64,000 bases of DNA, from contig NZ_LMQC01000001.1 of assembly GCF_001424485.1 (NCBI RefSeq), positions 563,755 to 627,754 on the forward strand, in the 5' to 3' direction. How positions within the stretch are numbered: the first letter of the stretch is position 1; each line of letters starts with the position of its first letter. A program made the translations under genes and the position numbers. Under the pieces are notes generated by a model, which worked only from the letters and a program-made list of their open reading frames with translations, was not told where the DNA came from and did no database searches. Shown in pieces: positions 57,915 through 64,000 of this stretch. The DNA is from Modestobacter sp. Leaf380 (GTDB lineage Bacteria; Actinomycetota; Actinomycetes; Mycobacteriales; Geodermatophilaceae).

Positions 57915-58019
57915 AGAGCTCGCTCATGCGTGCAGCGTCGCACGACATGCGCGTTCGAGCACGTGTTCCCGGTGCGACACCCCTCGCAGGAGTGACGCTG
58001 TGTCAGCACCGGGAGTCGG

Positions 58020-58988
58020 TCAGCTCACCCCACCGTAGGAGTGCAGGCCGGTGGAGACCATGTTCACGTACAGCAGGTTGAAGACCATGACGCCCAGGCC
58101 CACCACGTTGACCCATGCCGAAGGACGCCCCCGCCAGCCGGCGGTCGTGCGGGCGTGCAGGTAGGCGGCGTAGACGACCCACGCGATGAACGCCCAGGTC
58201 TCCTTGGGGTCCCAGCCCCAGAACCGGCCCCAGGCGCTCTCTGCCCAGATGGCGCCGGCGATGACGGCGAAGGTCCAGATCGGGAAGCCGAAGACAGCGG
58301 TGCGGTGCGCGGTGCGGTCCAGCGCGGCAGCGCTGGGCAGCCGGTGCACGATCCGGGACAGCGGGCGCTCACCGGCGGCGATCTTGGCCTCGTAGCGGGA
58401 GCGCACCAGGTACATGACGCTGGCGATGCCGGAGACGAAGAAGATGCCGAAGCCCAGGATCGCGGTGCTCACGTGCACGGCGAGCCAGCTCGAGCGCAGC
58501 GCGGCGACCAGCGGGCCGGCCGAGGCGTAGAGGAACAGGCCGATGCCGACCATGGACAGCACGACCGGGGCCAGCACGAAGACGCCGATGTGCCGCAGCG
58601 CCGGCGTGCGCAGCGCGAGCACCACGTAGACGACGACGGCGACCAGCACCACGGCGGTGCCGAACTCGTACATGTTGCCCCAGGGCAGCCGGTCGGTGGC
58701 CACCCCGCGGGTGACCAGCACCCCGGCGTGCACGACCGCGCCCAGCAGCGTCAGCCCCATCGCGACGGCGCCGACCCGACGGGCCTTGACCGGCTCCTCG
58801 TCCACGGGCGGGAGGCTCGCCGCGGTGGTCGACCCACCACCGGCGCCGACCAGCTCACGGGACACCGCGGGGGCCTTCTTGCCGCCGAAGGCCAGTTCGG
58901 CGCAGAACGCGACGACCGCCACCGAGTACAGCGCCACGGCGATGGAGAACAGGGTGTCCGACAGGGCGGCGAGCGAGGGGTCTGTCAC
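58020..58988 (-). CDS. ccsB: Cytochrome c biogenesis protein CcsB (System II haem handling)
   Basis: Polytopic membrane protein of 322 residues that with ResB carries haem out and attaches it to apocytochromes c. Conserved: LPWGNMYEFG, WLAVHVSTAILGFGIFFVSG (split), and the haem-binding WGWDPKETWAFIAWVVYAAYLHA (split). The GTG start at 58988 overlaps the resB stop (GTGA). Last gene of the hemL operon. Confidence 0.94.
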   Translation of the reverse strand: MTDPSLAALSDTLFSIAVALYSVAVVAFCAELAFGGKKAPAVSRELVGAGGGSTTAASLPPVDEEPVKARRVGAVAMGLTLLGAVVHAGVLVTRGVATDRLPWGNMYEFGTAVVLVAVVVYVVLALRTPALRHIGVFVLAPVVLSMVGIGLFLYASAGPLVAALRSSWLAVHVSTAILGFGIFFVSGIASVMYLVRSRYEAKIAAGERPLSRIVHRLPSAAALDRTAHRTAVFGFPIWTFAVIAGAIWAESAWGRFWGWDPKETWAFIAWVVYAAYLHARTTAGWRGRPSAWVNVVGLGVMVFNLLYVNMVSTGLHSYGGVS

Positions 58989-60589
58989 GAGCTGGGGTTC
59001 TCCTTGGCCGTGGCCCGGCGGCGCAGCGCCGCCGAGACGTCGTCGGTGAGTGCGGTGAAACGTGGAGCGGTCTCGGCGCTGCCCCGGGTGAGGGAGCCGA
59101 CGCTCAGGACGGTACCCGCGTCGCCGGGGCCCGGGCCGACACGGGCGAAGACCCGCTCCCGGCGCAGCAGCAGCATCCCCAGCAGCCCGACCAGGACCGC
59201 GACGGCAGCACCCAGCACGTAGACCTGCCCCGGGTCGTGGGACAGCTGCATGGCCGCGAACTCCTTGAGCCCGGAGAACGTGACGACCGTCCCGTCGGCC
59301 AGCGTGGTGGACTCCCCGATCGCCAGGTTGGCCCGGCCGACCTCGGTGAGGCTGCCGCGGTCGATCTGGGTCTGGTCGACCGAGTACACCGACTGCGGCA
59401 GCCCGGAGTCCAGGCCCAGGTAACCCGAGTAGACGAAGAGGGCGACCTGCGGGTCCAGCGGGCGCGGGTCGATCGAGGTGAGGACCCCGCCCTGGGTGGA
59501 GCCGGTGGGGGCGAAGAAGCCCTCCAGCGCGAGCTGCTCGTCCGACCCGGGGACGTCGGGCAGCTTGAGCGCGCCCTGGCTGGCCATCGTGGTCGTGTCC
59601 GAGGGCAGGAACGGCGCACTGACGTCGGTGAAGCTCTGCCCGCCCGGGAACGTCACGGTGAAGACCGGGGAGAAGCCGTGGCCGGTGACGTAGACCCGGT
59701 CGCCGTCCACCCGCAGCGGGGAGTTGACCCCGATGGTCGCGTTGCGGCTGGCGGCACCGGCCAGCCCGTAGCCGATGTCGGCGGTGAAGGAGGCCGCGGT
59801 CAGGTTCTCCTCGTACTCGGCCTTGAAGTCCTCCAGCGTCACGCACAGCGGCGTCATGTCCGAGGCGTCGACCAGGGCCCCGGACCGCGAGGTGTCGTAC
59901 TGCTGGAAGGTGTTGCAGAACCGGTCGCCCTCGGTGACCAGGATGCTGCCCTCGTAGCCCCAGAGCTTGCCGCCGGCCAGGCCCAGCAGCAGCGCCAGCA
60001 GGGCCAGGTGGAACACGACGTTGCCGGTCTCCTTGAGGAAGCCCTTCTCCGCCGACAGCTCGGGACCGTGACGGCCGTCGCGGCGGACCACCCGGAAGCG
60101 GCGGACCCGCAGCTCCTCCTCGACCACGTCCAGGGTGGCCGCGGCGTCCAGCTCGGAGTCCAGCGTCGCGCTGTCGGGCAGCCGGTGCAGGTGCCGCGGC
60201 GCCGGCGGCGGCTGGGCCAGCACGGCACGGCCGTGCTCGATCGCCCGCGGGACGACGCAGCCGATCAGCGAGATGAACAGCAGCAGGTAGATCGCGGCGA
60301 ACCACGGCGAGCTGAAGACGTCGAAGAGGTAGAACGCGTCCAGGACCGGGGCCAGCGTCTCGTGCTCGCGGAAGTAGCCGGTGACCTGGCTCTGGGACAG
60401 CGACCGCTGCGGGAGCAGGGACCCCGGGATCGCGGCGAGCGCGAGCAGGAACAGCAGGATCAGCGCGGTGCGCATCGCGGTCAGCTGCCGCCACCAGCGC
60501 AGCAGCGTCGTCCCGACCCGGCGCAGCGGCGAGGGGGCCGGCGGCGGGCCGGGGGCGGCGGCCGCGGGCCGCTCGACGGTGGTGGTCAC
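58985..60589 (-). CDS. resB: Cytochrome c biogenesis protein ResB
   Basis: Partner of CcsB; 534 residues. Three N-terminal helices (about 40-60, 90-113 and 188-207) enclose PQRSLSQSQVTGYF and SSPWFAAIYLLLFISLIGC; a large extracytoplasmic domain (about 210-450) and a last helix near 460-480 follow. The segment FSGLKEFAAMQLSHDPGQ is a ResB hallmark. GTG 60589 overlaps the ccdA stop. A C-terminal tail of about 50 residues is cytosolic. Confidence 0.94.
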   Translation of the reverse strand: MTTTVERPAAAAPGPPPAPSPLRRVGTTLLRWWRQLTAMRTALILLFLLALAAIPGSLLPQRSLSQSQVTGYFREHETLAPVLDAFYLFDVFSSPWFAAIYLLLFISLIGCVVPRAIEHGRAVLAQPPPAPRHLHRLPDSATLDSELDAAATLDVVEEELRVRRFRVVRRDGRHGPELSAEKGFLKETGNVVFHLALLALLLGLAGGKLWGYEGSILVTEGDRFCNTFQQYDTSRSGALVDASDMTPLCVTLEDFKAEYEENLTAASFTADIGYGLAGAASRNATIGVNSPLRVDGDRVYVTGHGFSPVFTVTFPGGQSFTDVSAPFLPSDTTTMASQGALKLPDVPGSDEQLALEGFFAPTGSTQGGVLTSIDPRPLDPQVALFVYSGYLGLDSGLPQSVYSVDQTQIDRGSLTEVGRANLAIGESTTLADGTVVTFSGLKEFAAMQLSHDPGQVYVLGAAVAVLVGLLGMLLLRRERVFARVGPGPGDAGTVLSVGSLTRGSAETAPRFTALTDDVSAALRRRATAKENPSS

Positions 60590-61416
60590 AGCAGGCCCTC
60601 CCCGAAGCCGGTGGCAGCCAGCCAGGAGCGGAACCAGAGCATCATCTCCGTCCAGGCACCGGTCAGCAGGAGCAGTCCGACGACGACCAGCACGACCCCG
60701 CCGAAGCGGGTGACGGCGGCGGCGTGCCGGCGCAGGAACGAGGTGGCCCCGACCGCCCAGCGGGCGCCGAGCGCCACCAGCACGAACGGCACGCCCAGGC
60801 CCAGGCAGTAGGCGACGCCCAGCAGGGCCCCGCGACCGGCGGTGGCCTCGGAGAAGGCCAGGTTCTGCACGGCGGCCAGCGTCGGGCCCAGGCAGGGCGT
60901 CCAGCCCAGCCCGAAGACGACGCCCAGCAGCGGCGCGCCGGCCAGCCCGGCGGCGGGGCGCACGGTCATCCGCTTGGTGCGCTGCAGCAGCGGGAGCCAG
61001 CCCAGGAAGCCCAGGCCGACCAGCACGGTCACCCCGCCCATGACCCGGGTGATCTCCTCGTTGTAGACCAGCAGCAGCCGGCCCAGCCCGCCCACGGCGG
61101 TGCTGATCGCCACGAAGACGGCGGTGAAGCCCAGCACGAAGAGGAACGCGCCCAGCACCATCCGCCCGCGCGGGGAGCGCTCGTCCACCGCGGGCCGGAC
61201 GGCGGTGGCCACCGACCCGTCACCGGCGGGGCCGGCAGCAGCCGGGGTCGTCGTCCGGGCGCCGCTGCCGACCAGGCCGGTGACGTAGGACAGGTAGCCG
61301 GGCACCAGCGGCAGCACGCAGGGCGAGGCGAAGCTGATCAGGCCCACGAGCGCCGACACCGCGGCGGCCACGAGCAGCGGGCCGTCGGTGACCAGGCCGG
61401 CGAAGGTCTCCCCCAC
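60586..61416 (-). CDS. ccdA: Thiol-disulphide electron transporter CcdA
   Basis: Six-helix membrane protein (276 residues) that passes reducing equivalents outward to keep apocytochrome c cysteines reduced. FASPCVLPLVPGYLSYVTG in helix 1 and GWTPCLGPTLAAV in helix 4 provide the redox Cys pair. A 30-residue Ala/Pro-rich loop between helices 1 and 2 is longer than usual. GTG 61416 lies 1 base after the preceding stop with GGAGG upstream. Confidence 0.95.
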   Translation of the reverse strand: MGETFAGLVTDGPLLVAAAVSALVGLISFASPCVLPLVPGYLSYVTGLVGSGARTTTPAAAGPAGDGSVATAVRPAVDERSPRGRMVLGAFLFVLGFTAVFVAISTAVGGLGRLLLVYNEEITRVMGGVTVLVGLGFLGWLPLLQRTKRMTVRPAAGLAGAPLLGVVFGLGWTPCLGPTLAAVQNLAFSEATAGRGALLGVAYCLGLGVPFVLVALGARWAVGATSFLRRHAAAVTRFGGVVLVVVGLLLLTGAWTEMMLWFRSWLAATGFGEGLL

Positions 61417-61417
61417 G

Positions 61418-61993
61418 TCAGTCCTCCTCGCCCAGGACGCGCTCGAGGACGGCGCGCAGGTCCTCCTGGCTCACCGTGCCGGTGTAGACCGCCGCCACCC
61501 GGTAGTCGCCGTCCAGCACGATCGTGCTGGGGATCGCCGAGGCCGGGTAGTCGCGGAAGGCGAGGGCGACCTCGCTGGCCGGGTCGTACAGGGAGGGGAA
61601 GGTGATGTCGGCGTCGGTGACGAAGGCGTCGGCGAACTGCTGGTCGGTCTCCTTGACGTTGATGCCGAGGAACTGGACCCCCTGGCTCTCGACCTCCTCG
61701 TAGACCTCCTGGAACTCCGGGGTCTCGACGCGGCACGGCGGGCACCAGGAGCCCCAGAAGTTGAGCACCGCGACGTCGCCGGACAGCTCGCGGGACTCGA
61801 AGTCCTCCCCGGACAGCAGCGTCCCGGCGAACTCGGGCGCCAGCGCGCGGTCGGCGACGTCGATGACCTCGCCGGCCGGGGTCGCCTCGACGAACCGGAA
61901 CTGCCCGCCGTTGTTGACGTCCACGGCCCCCGACCCGGTGCTGCAGCCGGTGAGCGCGACCGCGGCCAGGGCCGTCACCAGTGCCTTCCTCAT
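61418..61993 (-). CDS. TlpA/ResA-like thioredoxin lipoprotein
   Basis: Extracytoplasmic thiol-disulphide reductase of 191 residues. It has a lipoprotein signal with lipobox LTGC, and the redox motif NFWGSWCPPCRVETPEF, followed by VQFLGINVKETDQQ and the cis-Pro segment AIPSTIVLD. It should take electrons from CcdA and reduce apocytochrome c. ATG 61993 overlaps the previous gene's stop (ATGA). Confidence 0.93.
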   Translation of the reverse strand: MRKALVTALAAVALTGCSTGSGAVDVNNGGQFRFVEATPAGEVIDVADRALAPEFAGTLLSGEDFESRELSGDVAVLNFWGSWCPPCRVETPEFQEVYEEVESQGVQFLGINVKETDQQFADAFVTDADITFPSLYDPASEVALAFRDYPASAIPSTIVLDGDYRVAAVYTGTVSQEDLRAVLERVLGEED

Positions 61994-62634
61994 GCGCCAC
62001 CCACCGTGCCCCGGCCGGCCGGGCCGGCGGGCTCGGCGTAGTCCACCCGGGTCAGCTCGTCGCCGGCGTAGGTCAGCGAGGTGACGCTGGCCAGGCCGCA
62101 CTGCCGCTTGCGGGGGTCGTGCAGGTAGCGGCGGCCCTCCACGTGCAGGCGCAGCGTCCAGATCGGCAGCTGGTGGCTCACGCAGACCGCGGCGCTCCCC
62201 CGGGCGGCGTCCCGGGCGGTGTGCACGGCAGCCAGCATCCGGGCGGCGATCTCGTCGTAGGGCTCGCCCCAGCTGGGCTTCCACGGGTTGCGCAGCCGCC
62301 ACCAGTTGGCCGGGTGCTTGAGCGCGCCGTCCCCGACGCCGAAGGTCTGCCCCTCGAAGTCGTTGCCGGCCTCGATCAGCCGGTCGTCGGTGGCGATCGG
62401 CAGGTCCAGGGTCTCGGCGATCGGGGCCGCGGTCTGCTGCGCCCGGACCAGCGGCGAGGCCACCAGGTGGGTGATCGGCCGGCGGGTGCCGAAGAACCCC
62501 GCGGCGGCGCGGGCCATGCCGTGCCCGGCGTCGGACAGCTCGAAGCCGGGCAGCCGCCCGTAGAGCACACCCGTGGGGTTGAAGACCTCGCCGTGGCGCA
62601 GCAGGTGGACGACGGTGGTCTCGGGGGCGGTCAC
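61990..62634 (-). CDS. Histidine phosphatase family protein
   Basis: A 214-residue phosphoglycerate mutase-like phosphatase. The catalytic [17 protein letters not shown] is near the N-terminus, [13 protein letters not shown] follows, and the second His is in [12 protein letters not shown]. Substrate unknown. It is placed between hemL and the tlpA-like gene, exactly as Rv0525 is in M. tuberculosis. GTG 62634 overlaps the hemL stop. Confidence 0.92.
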   Translation of the reverse strand: MTAPETTVVHLLRHGEVFNPTGVLYGRLPGFELSDAGHGMARAAAGFFGTRRPITHLVASPLVRAQQTAAPIAETLDLPIATDDRLIEAGNDFEGQTFGVGDGALKHPANWWRLRNPWKPSWGEPYDEIAARMLAAVHTARDAARGSAAVCVSHQLPIWTLRLHVEGRRYLHDPRKRQCGLASVTSLTYAGDELTRVDYAEPAGPAGRGTVGGA

Positions 62635-63995
62635 GGCTGCAGCGCCTGGGCGTCGTGGGAGACCGCCGGGGCGGTGCCCGGGGTCGCGGCGGCCGCGGCG
62701 CGGGCCGCCGCCGGCAGCGCCTGCAGCACGTGACCGACGGCGTCGTCGTCCATCGCGGCGTTGACGAACCAGGACTCGAAGGCCGAGGGCGGTAGGTAGA
62801 CCCCGGAGGCCAGCATCGAGTGGAAGAAGGCGGTGTGCCGGGCGGTCTCCTGGGTGCGCGCGTCGTCGTAGTCGCGGACGCGGCGCTCGTCGGGCACGAA
62901 GAACACCGAGAACATCGACCCGGCCTGCTGGACCCGGTGGGCGACGCCGGCGGCCATCAGCTCGGCCGACACCGCCCCGCGCAGGGTGGCGGCGACGGTG
63001 TCGCAGCGGTCGTAGACGTCGGGGGTGCAGTGCCTCAGCGTGGTGAGCCCGGCCGCGACGGCGACGGGGTTCCCGGCCAGCGTGCCGGCCTGGTAGACCG
63101 GGCCCAGCGGGGCCAGCTGGTCCATCAGGTGTGCCTTGCCGCCGAAGGCCGCGGCCGGCAGTCCGCCGCCCATGACCTTGCCGAAGGTGAACAGGTCGGC
63201 GTCGACGGGGTCCAGGCCCTGCCAGCCGGCGCGGGTGACCCGGAAGCCGGTCATCACCTCGTCGATGACCAGCAGCGCCCCGTGGGCGGCGGTGATCCGG
63301 CGCAGGTGGGCGTTGAACCCGTCCAGTGGCGGGACGACGCCCATGTTGCCGGCGGCGCCCTCGGTGATGACGCAGGCGATCTCGCTGCCGCGCTCGGCGA
63401 AGACGGCCTCGACGGCGGCCACGTCGTTGTAGGGCAGCACCACGGTGTCCGCGGCGGCCCCGGTGGTGACGCCGGGGGTGTCGGGCAGGCCCAGGGTGGC
63501 GACGCCGGAGCCGGCCGCGGCCAGCAGCGCGTCGACGTGGCCGTGGTAGCAGCCGGCGAACTTGACCACGACGGGGCGGCCGGTGGCGCCGCGGGCCAGC
63601 CGGATCGCCGACAGCACGGCCTCGGTGCCGGAGTTGACCAGCCGGACCTTCTCCACCGCGGGGACGCGGTCCACGATCTCGGCGGCCAGCTCGACCTCGC
63701 CGGCGGTGGGGGTGCCGAAGGAGAACCCGCGGGAGGCGGCCTCGACGACGGCCTCCACGACGGCCGGGTGCGCGTGGCCCAGGATCATCGGGCCCCAGCT
63801 GCTGACCAGGTCGACGTAGCGGCGGCCGTCGACGTCGGTGATCCACGGGCCGGACCCGGACGCCATGAAGCGCGGGGTCCCGCCGACGGCGCGGAACGCG
63901 CGGACCGGGGAGTTCACCCCGCCCGGGGTGACCTGGGCGGCGCGGTCGAACAGCGCCGCCGACGTCGGGGCCTCGTAGGGGTACGGGGTGTTCAC
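62631..63995 (-). CDS. hemL: Glutamate-1-semialdehyde 2,1-aminomutase
   Basis: PLP enzyme making 5-aminolevulinate for haem; 454 residues, normal length. It has [55 protein letters not shown], and the PLP-lysine segment [21 protein letters not shown] 63995 is only 5 bases from the window end, so promoter and ribosome binding site are not visible. It is the first visible gene of the hemL-to-ccsB operon. Confidence 0.97.
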   Translation of the reverse strand: MNTPYPYEAPTSAALFDRAAQVTPGGVNSPVRAFRAVGGTPRFMASGSGPWITDVDGRRYVDLVSSWGPMILGHAHPAVVEAVVEAASRGFSFGTPTAGEVELAAEIVDRVPAVEKVRLVNSGTEAVLSAIRLARGATGRPVVVKFAGCYHGHVDALLAAAGSGVATLGLPDTPGVTTGAAADTVVLPYNDVAAVEAVFAERGSEIACVITEGAAGNMGVVPPLDGFNAHLRRITAAHGALLVIDEVMTGFRVTRAGWQGLDPVDADLFTFGKVMGGGLPAAAFGGKAHLMDQLAPLGPVYQAGTLAGNPVAVAAGLTTLRHCTPDVYDRCDTVAATLRGAVSAELMAAGVAHRVQQAGSMFSVFFVPDERRVRDYDDARTQETARHTAFFHSMLASGVYLPPSAFESWFVNAAMDDDAVGHVLQALPAAARAAAAATPGTAPAVSHDAQALQP

Positions 63996-64000
63996 GGCTC

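Overview
The window is a very GC-rich, densely packed bacterial chromosome segment. Gene content points to Actinomycetota: a Mce-type lipid transporter, HadA/HadB dehydratases, menaquinone (MK) biosynthesis, the Lrp, MocR and GAF-ANTAR regulators, GTGA/ATGA stop-start overlaps, and leaderless GTG starts behind TANNNT boxes. A Geodermatophilaceae-like (Frankiales-type) host is my best guess. That is inference, because no rRNA or other taxonomic anchor is present. I saw no prophage, insertion sequence, integrase or CRISPR; this is core chromosome.

Layout. (1) 1-2.8 kb: ATPase (Mkl type) and two permeases of a Mce/Mla-like lipid importer, cut by the window edge. (2) 3-14.7 kb: a translation and secretion block on the minus strand (tRNA-Thr, tRNA-Met, rpmG, hadA, hadB, an M1 lipoprotein peptidase, tRNA-Trp, secE, nusG, rplK, rplA, rplJ, rplL). 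It is interrupted on the plus strand by an aminotransferase and by a cyclopropane-synthase-like methyltransferase with a DUF1295 reductase. (3) 14.7-21 kb: a membrane GGDEF-EAL protein, a tiny repeat peptide gene with its own strong ribosome binding site and terminator, a TadG-like pseudopilus protein, tRNA-Tyr, a YajQ protein, HtpX and a GAF-ANTAR regulator. (4) 21-28.8 kb: 2-oxoacid:ferredoxin oxidoreductase korAB, a cytochrome P450, a divergent MocR/PPOX pair and a lipoprotein sugar dehydrogenase. (5) 28.8-46.2 kb: a polyprenyl diphosphate synthase and the complete 14-gene nuo operon (nuoA-N) under a perfect Rex operator. (6) 46.2-57.9 kb: the menaquinone genes menJ, menG, menF, menD, menC, menE and menA, with a few accessory genes. 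(7) 58-64 kb: hemL, a histidine phosphatase and a System II cytochrome c maturation set (TlpA-like, CcdA, ResB, CcsB).

Functional picture. Regions 5-7 together encode an electron-transfer system: NADH oxidation (complex I), the quinone pool (MK ring, tail and tail reduction), haem precursor synthesis and cytochrome c maturation. The Rex site ties complex I expression to the NADH/NAD+ ratio. From memory of the M. tuberculosis map, the order hemL-ccs, men, menJ/polyprenyl synthase, htpX/YajQ, then rpmG-had-secE-nusG-rplKA, a CFA-type methyltransferase, rplJL and mkl is largely collinear. The nuo operon is the major block placed differently.

Non-coding highlights. These are the Rex site, back-to-back leaderless promoters in the men cluster, two intergenic hairpins sharing one loop sequence over different compensating stems, a palindrome inside the nuoE coding sequence, and a cluster of TGAGGTCA-type half sites upstream of the small repeat peptide gene. 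The small peptide gene (17460-17558) is the most likely undescribed element here.
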